Below the pieces are notes generated by a model. That model was given only the letters and a program-made list of their open reading frames with translations. It was not told the origin of the DNA and ran no database searches. Shown one piece after another: positions 11,201 through 23,398 of a stretch of 64,000 nucleotides of DNA. The position numbers and the translations under genes were made by a program. Source of the DNA: Sipunculus nudus. Lineage: Eukaryota; Annelida; Sipuncula; Golfingiida; Sipunculidae. Position 1 is the stretch's first letter. Every line of letters begins with the position of its first letter. The stretch is taken from the NCBI GenBank assembly GCA_026874595.1, contig CM049317.1, forward strand, positions 47,952,401 through 48,016,400. The letters run 5' to 3'.

Positions 11201-11639
11201 TATGTGCTTCCCCCGAAATCATTCCATAAGTGTTATACGAACAAGGGTAGCCCGCTCCCTTAGTAGTTTCATCGAGTGTTCGGCCTAGTGTTTAATTTGT
11301 GAGAGAAACCTACACCCTAACATGTGCACGGATAGATAAACAGGTCGGTGAAACCCCAACGAAGCTTCCCTGCTGACTAGACTCCCCCCTCCCCCCCCCC
11401 CCCCCGCCCCCCCCGTGCATCCCGAGAAACCCATATCATTAAAACTCAAACAAAAAAGAAGCCCATCTATGAAACCCCCTACAGTCGTTGCAATGATATG
11501 CTCTTTTCGGTTTTTTTTTGTCACTTGAACCAGAGACTGCCTCAACGGCCCTTTTTATTAATACACCCCCCTCCCCATACACCTGGTCATTCACACTTCG
11601 ATCACTTCAACTTTGAACCACGTCATTTGTTTAAAGCCT
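11201..11639. other. Unassigned DNA with a C-run
   Basis: No gene is seen. A long C-rich tract lies at about 11,384-11,414. The stretch separates the LINE tail from the pogo-like transposase remnant. Confidence 0.4.
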
Positions 11640-12991
11640 TAATCTCTTCTATATTGCCTACGATGTCACTCTGAATTGGCTGAAATCGCCAAAGCCAGTA
11701 AAACGACCCAGTTCGCCATGCCTGCCAAATCCAAAGAACTGCGACACAAAAGAGGATACTCTCCTGCTCGAGGCTACAAGCAACGCTGTCGAGTCCAGCG
11801 AGTTTGTCACACCCACCAGCAAGCGTCGCCGTGGTGACTACAGACACTATTCAGCAGGTGACAGAGCCAAAATTGGACGGTCCGCAGTTGAGATCGGTGT
11901 GGCCAAAACTGCGAGATAATTTTATACAGATTTTTGGGGAAAAGGCTGTCAGAGACTTCCGTACGCAGCATTCGTGATCTCTACGGCAAGGTGAAAAAAA
12001 CATCTCTACAGTGAACCCACTGCCCTTCAACGGAGCATACGAGGACGACCCCTGATGCTGGGCGATGTTAAAGTACAACGTTACATCAACGCATGTCGTA
12101 AGAATGATGCTGTTGTCACATTTAGAATGGTTATGGCTATAGCTGATGGAATAGTCCAGCACCGTCTCAGCTTGCTTTTGACGGAGGCCTCATGTCATCA
12201 CGATGACTGGGCCCGCTCGCTGCTGCGCCGGATGGGATTTGTTCAGCGGAAGGCAACTACGGACGTCATACACCCACCAAGCGATTTCGACTCCAACAAG
12301 GCAGAGTACCTCCAGCGCATTGATAAAACGAAGAAAGGAGGGCGATATTCCTGATGAGCATGTCAACAACTTTGACCAGACAGGCTGCCAGCTCACACCT
12401 GGAAACTGGACAGTGGAGAAAGAGGTGACCATAGCGGGGAAAGATGATAAGCGCAGGTGCCGTGACGAAATCAGGCGCACTGTTGCCGCCCCAGCTCATC
12501 TACGCCAGCAAAACAAACGATGTTTGCCTAAAGACTCATTCTCAGGTGACTGGAACGTAGCATGCTCACCCAGTCATTGGCGCACTTCAGAGACCATGAT
12601 GGAATGTGTGAGGAAAATTCTCGTGCAGTATCTCACGCATTATCGCACAGAGCTTGGGGAAACCAAGACAGACAGCCCTGGTGATTTGTGATGCTTGTAA
12701 GGCCCACCAAAAAGTAGAAGTCCGCAAATGTCTGGAGGCCAACAACATCTGGATAACCTACGTCCTGCGTGTTGCACAGACAAATTACCGCCATTGGACT
12801 TAAGTCTGAATAAAGAGTACAAACAGGAGCTGAAGGCGCTGTATCATGAGTGGTACGACAGACAGGTGATGTCTCAGCTTGATCAGCGTGAGGGGGAAGT
12901 TGGTGACGACATCTCTGTTGATTTGGCACTTGAGCGCGTGCAGGTGGATAACCGTTTGTTTGTGATCAAGCCTATTCACGGTCGTGGATGA
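11640..12991 (+). pseudogene. Pogo-like DDE transposase, copy 1 (longest)
   Basis: Pieces in shifting frames match a pogo/Tigger-like (DDE_1) transposase. GDRAKIGR starts near 11,861. A CENP-B-type helix-turn-helix follows with DWARSLLRRMGF (about 12,207-12,242). NFDQTG (about 12,367) carries the first Asp. An ICDACK segment (about 12,682) is at the second Asp position. LDLSLNKEYKQELKAL with the third Asp (about 12,798-12,840) is followed by a C-terminus ending at 12,989-12,991. At least two frameshifts and several stops break it. Only this copy has the N-terminal part before 11,950; copies 2 and 3 begin there. In the family the enzyme moves TA-flanked elements; here it is dead. Terminal inverted repeats were not found. 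Confidence 0.75.
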
Positions 12992-13134
12992 AAAAGGTTC
13001 ACCATCTGATGGGCAGTCGCTGCAGCTGGATCCACGATGGATCCACTCGTGGGAAACGGATGTGCTTTCTTCATGAACTAGACTTTTTGAATGTGCTTTT
13101 TTTGTGAACTGACGTTTTGACGTCTGAAAAATTT

Positions 13135-13586
13135 TTAAAGGCGCCCATTCACTTACATTATGAAAAATAATTTATATGATTTCTAGCTTCCTGTGTATAT
13201 ATTAATGATATAAGAGTAATTTTGGTTGTGAAAACTCCTTATAACGCCCTCGTGAAGGATGTATGAACTTGTTTATCAACAGCATGTTTGTACACAGCAA
13301 TGTTGACAAACGGGGGAAAAAAACATGTTACCTGAGGTGGGAGGTTGCATATATGCGGAGGTAGAAAGCTCACTTGTTACAAAACGCCATTTGCAAAGCT
13401 TTGGCTCATCTGACTTGCTGCCAGATGCCCTTGTTGAATTTGGTTTGATTATTTTGGCGGGCCCCCATATATTAGAAACCGGTAGATATAAACCAAACCA
13501 GAAGCCTGTGTGCGGTGATATCCATGTTTTCTGGCTTATTTTTAAGCTCAACTAAATTTCATTTAGTTTATAAATATCAGATAGGT
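13135..13586. mobile_element. TTAA-type MITE inside unit 1
   Basis: The left end TTAAAGGCGCCCATTCACTT matches the left end of the full element at 60,341-60,794. The body shares long stretches with it, including TTGCATATATGCGGAGGTAG. The right end stops at ATCAGATAGGT and lacks the expected GATTGGG..CCCTTTAA, so this copy is truncated. Confidence 0.7.
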
Positions 13587-14029
13587 ACAATATTACCCGG
13601 CACCTCTCTTCAATAAATATTTATGGATTATTCGATGGTCGAAATGAAACTTTCAAGGTAAAACATCCATTATTACCGGGGGGGGGGGGGGGAGGGTTTC
13701 GAGCCAATGGGAGCGGCCGGGTTATGCGTCTACTTTAACTCCCAGTACACCTATAACTTAACTGCATACTGTGGACAATTACATTTCACCTATGAAATCT
13801 TATGTTCTAGAAAATCTGTGTTACCAAAAAGAAAAATTATTCACAGAGATATTTTCGTGAAGACCACAAAATGCGAGTTTGAAACTTTTCAATAATAGGA
13901 ATTGGTATTATCGCCTTTTTGCTCCTCGTGTATTCACTGAAGGATGAAAAGTAAAGAAAAACCTTGACTGCACAATAGTTATATTTACAGCTATAACCAA
14001 ACCTAGTTTTATTCATGTGAGACCCAGAA
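13587..14029. other. Unassigned segment with G-run (unit 1)
   Basis: The segment holds a run of 15 G at about 13,678-13,692 and otherwise unassigned sequence. The same G-run is 11 long in unit 2 and 14 long in unit 3. Confidence 0.5.
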
Positions 14030-14851
14030 ATGAGTCATGATGCTGCCGGTAAACAGCGAGTTCTTCAGATACGGAAATTAATGAGAGACCCCAATTAAAG
14101 CTTTCTAAAATGAGCTCACCAGGAGAAAACTATGAAGATTTGTTCAGGGAAGTACTGGCTGATCTGAAAGATCTTAGGTTGGAATTGGTTTCTTTGAAAG
14201 TTGACCAAGAATCAATAAAAGCGAATATCACAGATAGAATAGAGAAAATGCCCCAGGATACGTAGGACCAATAGATACTAAGTTTTCAGAACTTAAAAAC
14301 AAAAGTAAACAATGTTGAACAGTCAGCACACAGCTTGTCGAAAGAACCCTAAGATTCTGATGTTACAGTAATTGCACAAGTTGTGGCCCAGAAACATGGA
14401 GAAAACCCTCAGGTAATTGCGTGTAAACTCATACGAAAAGGTATTGGTCTTGATGATGAAGCGAAAGTGCGAGCGATTCGTTTGGGATCCAGAAACAATA
14501 GACCAGGTCTGTTGAAACATTGAGTTTCTTTCAAGAGAAGACAAGATAAAGATCCTTAAAGTAAGACCAGTTTGGGGAAAGTCGGACAACTACAGTTCTG
14601 TCTATCTGCGCTCATCTCCGACAGATGCAGAGAGACTAATTCATTTAAATTTAAGAACAATTTTGAATGAGCTACCAAACAGGGAAGAATACAGAATCAC
14701 TGGCCACGGGAAGGCCGTGCGTGTTACAGACGAAAATAGGCCGAATAATCCGGGGTCAAAGGGTCCTAGACAAAAGACGATACAAAACTACAAGAACGCA
14801 CAGGTGAGCCCAAATTCCAATATGCCCCGAGCCCCGTCACACATGCAATAG
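14030..14851 (+). pseudogene. LINE ORF1-like fragment, unit 1
   Basis: A frame opening MSHDAAGKQR (ATG at 14,030) breaks after about 22 codons and continues in another frame from MSSPGENYEDLF near 14,110. A coiled-coil-like segment follows (DLRLELVSLKVDQESIKANI). Later pieces are SVYLRSSPTDAERLIHLNLR (about 14,600) and a basic C-terminus ending at 14,851. The coiled coil followed by a basic domain, ahead of LINE endonuclease and RT fragments, fits an ORF1 nucleic-acid-binding protein. There are in-frame stops near 14,262 and 14,522. I do not recognise the exact LINE clade. Confidence 0.5.
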
Positions 14852-15970
14852 ATTACGAGAGGTCATGCACCTGAGGTCGTCAACTTTTCACGAACAAGCG
14901 CCTAAAATAATGGAGGGTTAACGGCTAGCCAGTCGAGCGTGTCAGCTTATATGACCACATCCGACGGTCGACCTGCAGAGTTTGGGAAACAAACTGTCCT
15001 CCCAGTATTTTCCCAACCGTATTACGGTAGACCAGACGTTCAAATAGTCAATTCGTGATCACTTGCCCAACGCCGAATCAAATGGTTTATAGTATACTTT
15101 ACTCTCAATTTATGCCAATGCAATCCTCACAGGAGACCAGAGACGCACTGCAATGCCATGTGTTAACTCCTAGGTACGATTCGGTAGAAACCAATGGAAC
15201 CAGTTAGGTTTGTTCACTGAGGGTTGTTCCCGACCCTCAGTGAACTCTGAAAATACACTTTTGCTGTGTGGAATGTTAATGGGTAAGCTCCCGAGGCAGC
15301 GGAAATCTTTCGCTTCTAAAGAAGCAACTCATTTTCACGCTGCCAGCTTTGACCGTTAATGATATATTTAGACACAAGATGGCGGTTTGTTGTCCGCTGA
15401 GAAAAACGTTCGTATGATGTGACAAGCAGCCAACCAGATGCCCATAAACAAACACTCGACAGGCATCCTGGCTTCGCCCATAGCTGCCCTTCAAGCGCTG
15501 ATTGATGAGTGTTTATGGTCGAATTTTGATTGCTCACTCTTGATTCGACCGATTCGATTATGACATTATGACTGTGTTAGCGTAGCAATGTATCTGTTGT
15601 CTGCAGATCGGAAACCAGCCAGTGATGTGTGCATGCAGCCTTTGTTGTAACGTTTTGTTTGAATTAAGGCTCATCGGCCGGGCATCCTATGTGCCCAAGG
15701 CCCTAAGCAAACCACGTCTGGAGCAATACTCTCTGAGCCTGTGGCCTGTTCAGATAGTTACCGGGGCGATGAGCTGTCCCTCAAAACGAAATGAACATGA
15801 TTGGCTCCGTGTATTCCTCGCTTGGCCGTGTCTTCCAGCACAAGGTCTCGTCTGATTGGACAAAAATACAGTGCTCCCCTCTGGGGTTGCAATTCAGGAT
15901 ACGAGGTCATAACAAACAGCGCTTACGATAATAGGAAGTAGGCCTATAGGTAAAGCGCTGTGTAAAGAGC
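14852..15970. other. Uncharacterised segment between ORF1 and EN fragments
   Basis: No convincing coding sequence is seen. A perfect 13-bp inverted repeat, GTTCACTGAGGGT / ACCCTCAGTGAAC, lies at 15,212-15,224 and 15,233-15,245 with an 8-base loop; it may mark the end of an inserted element. The segment is repeated in all three units. Confidence 0.4.
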
Positions 15971-17170
15971 GTAGTTAATGGGTGGACGAAGTCAAACTAT
16001 ATTTTTAGGACCGGGAATTTGCTGAAGAAAAATATTGATATCGCTTGTATTTGTGAAAATCACTGAATAATGAACGATGAGGTAAACGTACCAGGTTGTA
16101 AATGGTACGGTCATAATAGACAACAGGTAAATGTAAGAGCTAAAAGAGGTTCTGATGGTACTGGTATTCTTGTTAAACATGTGAATACTCAGATATATGA
16201 AATTAAGATTATTGATAAATCGATCGTTGGGGTAATTGGCTTACCGCTTACAGATAACCAAACAGGCTTTATACTTATATTTTATTGTTATTTGCCTCCA
16301 TAAAACATATACTGGGGAAGAGATTCACATATGTTATTTTCACATCTTACTCATCAGGTTTATCATTTTTCTGAAGCAGATTTCTTTTTGTTAGTAGTAG
16401 GTGACTTTAACGCACGCTAAGGGAATTTTCAGGATTTCATAGTTGGGGTTGACGATATATCACCAAGACTCGTAATAGATATTACCTGTAACATGCACGG
16501 GGAGAGTCTGTTGGATTTTTTAGAGAGACCAAAATGTGTATTTTGACCGGAAGAGTATGGAAAGACGCTAGTAATTTTACTTCTGTGTCCCTGAAAGGTA
16601 AATCTGTGGTGGATTACATAATAACGAGGCAGGAATTAGTCGACTATTGTCTGGATTTTGGTAGCTTTGGTTGAGCTAAGTAATGATTTGATCGACGAGT
16701 TTACCCTGGGAAGTCTGGTTACGGAGCTTTGTAAAACGCCGGACCACGCACTGTTATGTGTACGGGTTCGTATAAAGGACGCAAATAATATATCATTGTC
16801 CATTGCTTTAACAATGGAGTAGTGCCGTCGGTTTGGAATAAAGCTGTCATAGCCCCGATTCTTTAACCCGGAAAAAGATGAATTTGAACCGTTAAATTAC
16901 AGAGGTAAAAGCTTACTGTCATGTGTCGGAAAAATCTATAGTGCGCTTTTAGAAAAAAGAATCGCCAGTTATTGTGATATTTTAGGTCTTACAGCTGAAA
17001 AGCAAAACAGATTCAGGAGAGGTAGATCTTGCGCAGAGCATATTTTTGCTTCATCCTGTATTATCAGAAATAGAATGGACACAGGTTTAGATTGATTTAT
17101 TGGATTTATAGATATGGAAAAGGCTTTTGACCGAATACATAGAGATTTAATGTTTTACGTTAAGATGTGA
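15971..17170 (+). pseudogene. LINE endonuclease and 5' RT fragment, unit 1
   Basis: The frame around 15,977 begins an APE-type endonuclease with VNGWTKSN and IDIACICENH (about 16,037-16,063). GTGILVK (16,159) follows, then LVVGDFNAR (about 16,396), VVDYIITRQEL (about 16,607) and DHALLCVRVRI (about 16,744). After a short deletion the RT region starts with a GVVPSVWNKAVIAPI segment (about 16,819). It continues through SLLSCVGKIYSALLEKRI and stops abruptly after MEKAFDRIHRDLMFYVKM at 17,170, before the catalytic Asp-Asp. Several in-frame stops are present. The same architecture, with the same stops, recurs in units 2 and 3. Confidence 0.7.
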
Positions 17171-17666
17171 ATTTCTCCAGTATAATCAAAACCCCATAAT
17201 AAATAACCCCATCAAAATACATGAATTAACGAATAAGTTCATGTGGCTTTATTGAGAATTCATCAAACAGCATTGGATGAGGTCGATCCCGTGTTGCCAT
17301 TGTTGTCACTGAATCCAGGTTGCTCCTCAAGGGATGTCATTTGATAATCGGTCGTATTTTTATCGTTGGAATCATGATTTTGTGGATTATCTTGACCCAC
17401 GAAAACCACGAAAATAATGACCAACTAATATATCTGAATCTACAGTATATCCGTGATTTCTACCAGTTTCACGTATCTCCTCTATTCGTTACCATTTGAA
17501 GGAACAATAGCCATTTGACTGCACTAGGGTTTATATGTTATGTTTCATTATATTGTTCAGTCAAGGGCATGCCGCCACTCATAAACCGGAACGGCAGAGA
17601 ATACCAAAACTAATAATGCCAAGATATATTTTGCATTACAATAACTAGACACCTATTCCCACTTTA
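17171..17666. other. Unit tail, unassigned (unit 1)
   Basis: AT-rich sequence with no recognised gene. It follows the abrupt end of the LINE fragment and closes the unit. The same tail ends units 2 (22,894-23,389) and 3 (28,620-29,115). Confidence 0.5.
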
Positions 17667-17675
17667 GAGAGACTT
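17667..17675 (+). other. Duplication junction 1, 9-bp filler
   Basis: The nine bases GAGAGACTT sit between the end of unit 1 (CCCACTTTA) and the start of unit 2 (CAGAGACTTCC). The filler resembles the adjacent AGAGACTT, consistent with a small templated insertion at a duplication breakpoint. Confidence 0.85.
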
Positions 17676-18716
17676 CAGAGACTTCCGTACGCAGCATTCG
17701 TGATCTCTACGGCAAGGTGAAAAAAATATCTCTACAGTGAGCCTACTGCCCTTCCACGCAGCCAACGAGGACGACCCCTGATGCTGAGCGATGTTAAAGT
17801 ACAACGTTACATCAACGCATGTCGTAAGAATGATGCTGCTGTCACATTTAGAATGGTTATGGCTATAGCTGATGGAATAGTCCAGCACCGTCTCAGCTTG
17901 CTTTTGACGGAGGCCCCATGTCATCACGATGACTGGGCCCGCTCGCTGCTGCGCCGGATGGGATTTGTTCAGCGGAAGGCAACTACGGACGTCATACACC
18001 CACCAAGCGATTTCGACTCCAACAAGGCAGAGTACCTCCAGCGCATTGATAAAACGAAGAAAGGAGGGCGATATTCCTGATGAGCATGTCATCAACTTTG
18101 ACCAGACAGGCTGCCAGCTCACACCTGGAAACTGGACAGTGGAGAAAGAGGTGACCATAGCGGGGAAAGATGATAAGCGCAGGTGCCGTGACGAAATCAG
18201 GCGCACTGTTGCCGCCCCAGCTCATCTACGCCAGCAAAACAAACGATGTTTGCCTAAAGACTCATTCTCAGGTGACTGGAACGTAGCATGCTCACCCAGT
18301 CATTGGCGCACTTCAGAGACCATGATGGAATGTGTGAGGAAAATTCTCGTGCAGTATTTCACGCATTATCGCACAGAGCTCGGGGAAACCAAGACAGACA
18401 GCCCTGGTGATTTGTGATGTTTGTAAGTCCACCAAAAAGTAGAAGTCCGCAAATGTCTGGAGGCCAACAACATCTGGATAACCTACGTCCTGCGTGTTGC
18501 ACAGACAAATTACCGCCATTGGACTTAAGTCTGAATAAAGAGTACAAACAGGAGCTGAAGGCGCTGTATCATGAGTGGTACGACAGACAGGTGATGTCTC
18601 AGCTTGATCAGCGTGAGGGGGAAGTTGGTGACGACATCTCTGTTGATTTGGCACTTGAGCGCGTGCAGGTGGATAACCGTTTGTTTGTGATCAAGCCTAT
18701 TCACGGTCGTGGATGA
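17676..18716 (+). pseudogene. Pogo-like DDE transposase remnant, unit 2
   Basis: Same content as copy 1 from the unit boundary onward: the CENP-B-type segment with WARSLLRRMGF (about 17,936), NFDQTG (about 18,093), the second-Asp segment near 18,408 and LDLSLNKEYKQELK (about 18,524), ending at 18,714-18,716. The N-terminal coding part is missing because the unit begins inside the gene. The second-Asp region reads ICDVCK with a local change against copy 1. Frame-breaking lesions are shared with the other copies. Confidence 0.7.
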
Positions 18717-18862
18717 AAAGGGTTCACCATCATCATGATGGGCAGTCGCTGCAGCTGGATCCACGATGGATCCACTCGTGGGAAACGGATGTGCTTTCTT
18801 CATGAACTAGACTTTTTGAATGTGCTTTTTTGTGAACTGACGTTTTGACGTCTGAAAAATTT

Positions 18863-19314
18863 TTAAAGGCGCCCATTCACTTACATTATGAAAAATAATT
18901 TATATGATTTCTAGCTTCCTGTGTATATATTAATGATATAAGAGTAATTTTGGTTGTGAAAACTCCTTATAACGCCCTCGTGAAGGATGTATGAATTTGT
19001 TTATCAACAGCATGTTTGTACACAGCAATGTTGACAAACGGGGGAAAAAAACATGTTACCTGAGGTGGGAGGTTGCATATATGCGGAGGTAGAAAGCTCA
19101 CTTGTTACAAAACGCCATTTGCAAAGCTTTGGCTCATCTGACTTGCTGCCAGATGCCCTTGTTGAATTTGGTTTGATTATTTTGGCGGGCCCCCATATAT
19201 TAGAAACCGGTAGATATAAACCAAACCAGAAGCCTGTGTGCGGTGATATCCATGTTTTCTGGCTTATTATTAAGCTCAACTAAATTTCATTTAGTTTATA
19301 AATATCAGATAGGT
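18863..19314. mobile_element. TTAA-type MITE inside unit 2
   Basis: Same truncated element as in unit 1: left end TTAAAGGCGCCCATTCACTT, right end broken at ATCAGATAGGT. Confidence 0.7.
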
Positions 19315-19753
19315 ACAATATTACCCGGCACCTCTCTTCAATAAATATTTATGGATTATTCGATGGTCGAAATGAAACTTTCAAGGTAAAACATCCATTA
19401 TTACCGGGGGGGGGGGACGGTTTCGAGCCAATGGGAGCGGCCGGGTTATGCGTCTACTTTAACTCCCAATACACCTATAACTTAACTGCATACTGTGGAC
19501 GATTACATTTCACCTATGAAATCTTATGTTCTAGAAAATCTGTGTTACCAAAAAGAAAAATTATTCACAGAGATATTTTCGTGAAGACCACAAAATGCGA
19601 GTTTGAAACTTTTCAATAATAGGAATTGGTATTATCGCCTTTTTGCTCCTCGTGTATTCACTGAAGGATGAAAAGTAAAGAAAAACCTTGACTGCACAAT
19701 AGTTATATTTACAGCTATAACCAAACCTAGTTTTATTCATGTGAGACCCAGAA

Positions 19754-22700
19754 ATGAGTCATGATGCTGCCGGTAAACAGCGAGTCCTTGAGATACGGAA
19801 ATTAATGAGAGACCCCAATTAAAGCTTTCTAAAATGAGCTCACCAGGAGAAAACTATGAAGATTTGTTCAGGGAAGTACTGGCTGATCTGAAAGATCTTA
19901 GGTTGGAATTGGTTTCTTTGAAAGTTGACCAAGAATCAATAAAAGCGAATATCACAGATAGAATAGAGAAAATGCCCCAGGATACGTAGGACCAATAGAT
20001 ACTAAGTTTTCAGAACTTAAAAACAAAAGTAAACAATGTTATACAGTCAGCACACAGCTTGTCGAAAGAACCCTAAGATTCTGATGTTACAGTAATTGCA
20101 CAAGTTGTGGCCCAGAAACATGGAGAAAACCCTCAGGTAATTGCGTGTAAACTCATACGAAAAGGTATTGGTCTTGATGATGAAGCGAAAGTGCGAGCGA
20201 TTCGTTTGGGATCCAGAAACAATAGACCAGGTCTGTTGAAACATTGAGTTTCTTTCAAGAGAAGACAAGATAAAGATCCTTAAAGTAAGACCAGTTTGGG
20301 GAAAGTCGGACAACTACAGTTCTGTCTATCTGCGCTCATCTCCGACAGATGCAGAGAGACTGATTCATTTAAATTTAAGAACAATTTTGAATGAGCTACC
20401 AAACAGGGAAGAATACAGAATCACTGGCCACGGGAAGGCCGTGCGTGTTACAGACGAAAATAGGCCGAATAATCCGGGGTCAAAGGGTCCTAGACAAAAG
20501 ACGATACAAAACTACAAGAACGCACAGGTGAGCCCAAATTCCAATATGCCCCGAGCCCCGTCACACATGCAATAGATTACGAGAGGTCATGCACCTGAGG
20601 TCGTCAACTTTTCACGAACAAGCGCCTAAAATAATGGAGGGTTAACGGCTAGCCAGTCGAGCGTGTCAGCTTATATGAACACATCCGACGGTCGACCTGC
20701 AGAGTTTGGGAAACAAACTGTCCTCCCAGTATTTTCCCAACCGTATTACGGTAGACCAGACGTTCAAATAGTCAATTCGTGATCACTTGCCCAACGCCGA
20801 ATCAAATGGTTTATAGTATACTTTACTCTCAATTTATGCCAATGCAATCCTCACAGGAGACCAGAGACGCACTGCAATGCCATGTGTTAACTCCTAGGTA
20901 CGATTCGGTAGAAACCAATGGAACCAGTTAGGTTTGTTCACTGAGGGTTGTTCCCGACCCTCAGTGAACTCTGAAAATACACTTTTGCTGTGTGGAATGT
21001 TAATGGGTAAGCTCCCGAGGCAGCGGAAATCTTTCGCTTCTAAAGAAGCAACTCATTTTCACGCTGCCAGCTTTGACCGTTAATGATATATTTAGACACA
21101 AGATGGCGGTTTGTTGTCCGCTGAGAAAAACGTTCGTATGATGTGACAAGCAGCCAACCAGATGCCCATAAACAAACACTCGACAGGCATCCTGGCTTCG
21201 CCCATAGCTGCCCTTCAACCGCTGATTGATGAGTGTTTATGGTCGAATTTTGATTGCTCACTCTTGATTCGACCGATTCGATTATGACATTATGACTGTG
21301 TTAGCGTAGCAATGTATCTGTTGTCTGCAGATCGGAAACCAGCCAGTGATGTGTGCATGCAGCCTTTGTTGTAACGTTTTGTTTGAATTAAGGCTCATCG
21401 GCCGGGCATCCTATGTGCCCAAGGCCCTAAGCAAACCACGTCTGGGGCAATACTCTCTGAGCCTGTGGCCTGTTCAGATAGTTACTTGGGCGATGAGCTG
21501 TCCCTCAAAACGAAATGAACATGATTGGCTCCGTGTATTCCTCGCTTGGCCGTGTCTTCCAGCACAAGGTCTCGTCTGATTGGACAAAAATACAGTGCTC
21601 CCCTCTGGGGTTGCAATTCAGGATACGAGGTCATAACAAACAGCGCTTACGATATAGGAAGTAGGCCTATAGGTAAAGCGCTGTGTAAAGAGCGTTGTTA
21701 ATGGGTGGACGAAGTCAAACTATATTTTTAGGACCGGGAATTTGCTGAAGAAAAATATTGATATCGCTTGTATTTGTGAAAATCACTGAATAATGAACGA
21801 TGAGGTAAACGTTCAAGGTTGTAAATGGTACGGTCATAATAGACAACAGGTAAATGTAAGAGCTAAAAGAGGTTCTGATGGTACTGGTATTCTTGTTAAA
21901 CATGTGAATACTCAGATATATGAAATTAAGATTATTGATAAATCGATCGTTGGGGTAATTGGCTTACCGCTTACAGATAACCAAACAGGCTTTATACTTA
22001 TATTTTATTGTTATTTGCCTCCATAAAACATATACTGGGGAAGAGATTCACATATGTTATTTTCACATCTTACTCATCAGGTTTATCATTTTTCTGAAGC
22101 AGATTTCTTTTTGTTAGTAGTAGGTGACTTTAACGCACGCTAAGGGAATTTTCAGGATTTCATAGTTGGGGTTGACGATATATCACCAAGACTCGTAATA
22201 GATATTACCTGTAACATGCACGGGGAGAGTCTGTTGGATTTTTTAGAGAGACCAAAATGTGTATTTTGACCGGAAGAGTATGGAAAGACGCTAGTAATTT
22301 TACTTCTGTGTCCCTGAAAGGTAAATCTGTGGTGGATTACATAATAACGAGGCAGGAATTAGTCGACTGTTGTCTGGATTTTGGTAGCTTTGGTTGAGCT
22401 AAGTAATGATTTGATCGACGAGTTTACCCTGGGAAGTCTGGTTACGGAGCTTTGTAAAACGCCGGACCACGCACTGTTATGTGTACGGGTTCGTATAAAG
22501 GACGCAAATAATATATCATTGTCCATTGCTTTAACAATGGAGTAGTGCCGTCGGTTTGGAATAAAGCTGTCATAGCCCCGATTCTTAAACCCGGAAAAAG
22601 ATGAATTTGAACCGTTAAATTACAGAGGTAAAAGCTTACTGTCATGTGTCGGAAAAATCTATAGTGCGCTTTTAGAAAAAAGAATCGCCAGTTATTGTGA

Positions 22701-22893
22701 TATTTTAGGTCTTACAGCTGAAAAGCAAAACAGATTCAGGAGAGGTAGATCTTGCGCAGAGCATATTTTTGCTTCATCCTGTATTATCAGAAATAGAATG
22801 GACACAGGTTTAGATTGATTTATTGGATTTATAGATATGGAAAAGGCTTTTGACCGAATACATAGAGATTTAATGTTTTACGTTAAGATGTGA
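19754..22893 (+). pseudogene. LINE ORF1, EN and 5' RT fragments, unit 2
   Basis: This repeats the unit 1 arrangement. The ORF1-like part (19,754-20,575) is followed by the uncharacterised segment with the 13-bp inverted repeat (20,936-20,969), then the endonuclease from about 21,700 and the RT start ending at 22,891-22,893. The early stops and the truncation after MEKAFDRIHRDLMFYVKM are the same as in unit 1, so the element was already dead when the unit was duplicated. Confidence 0.7.
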
Positions 22894-23389
22894 ATTTCTC
22901 CAGTATAATCAAAACCCCATAATAAATAACCCCATCAAAATACATGAATTAACGAATAAGTTCATGTGGCTTTATTGAGAATTCATCAAACAGCATTGGA
23001 TGAGGTCGATCCCGTGTTGCCATTGTTGTCACTGAATCCAGGTTGCTCCTCAAGGGATGTCATTTGATAATCGGTCGTATTTTTATCGTTGGAATCATGA
23101 TTTTGTGGATTATCTTGACCCACGAAAACCACGAAAATAATGACCAACTAATATATCTGAATCTACAGTATATCCGTGATTTCTACCAGTTTCACGTATC
23201 TCCTCTATTCGTTACCATTTGAAGGAACAATAGCCATTTGACTGCACTAGGGTTTATATGTTATGTTTCATTATATTGTTCAGTCAAGGGCATGCCGCCA
23301 CTCATAAACCGGAACGGCAGAGAATACCAAAACTAATAATGCCAAGATATATTTTGCATTACAATAACTAGACACCTATTCCCACTTTA

Positions 23390-23398
23390 GAGAGACTT
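23390..23398 (+). other. Duplication junction 2, same 9-bp filler
   Basis: GAGAGACTT again separates unit 2 from unit 3, identical to the junction at 17,667-17,675. Confidence 0.85.

Larger units (their letters stand above)
11950..17666 (+). repeat. Tandem unit 1 of about 5.72 kb
   Basis: The unit starts at CAGAGACTTCCGTACGCAGC, inside the transposase remnant, and ends at CCTATTCCCACTTTA. It holds transposase remnant, TTAA-type MITE, G-run, ORF1-like fragment, an uncharacterised ~1-kb segment, a LINE endonuclease/RT fragment and a 500-bp tail. It differs from units 2 and 3 at many shared positions, for example an extra base in the ATAATAGG word near 15,931. Confidence 0.9.
17676..23389 (+). 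repeat. Tandem unit 2 of about 5.72 kb
   Basis: Nearly identical to units 1 and 3 along its length, in the same orientation. It shares many variants with unit 3 against unit 1 and has a few private changes, for example TTATTATTAAGC near 19,264 and CGACTGTTG near 22,364. Confidence 0.9.

Noticed and set aside
12190-12929. Minus-strand open frames opposite the transposase remnant
   Set aside because: They shadow the + strand transposase, repeat in all units for that reason, and show no domain of their own.
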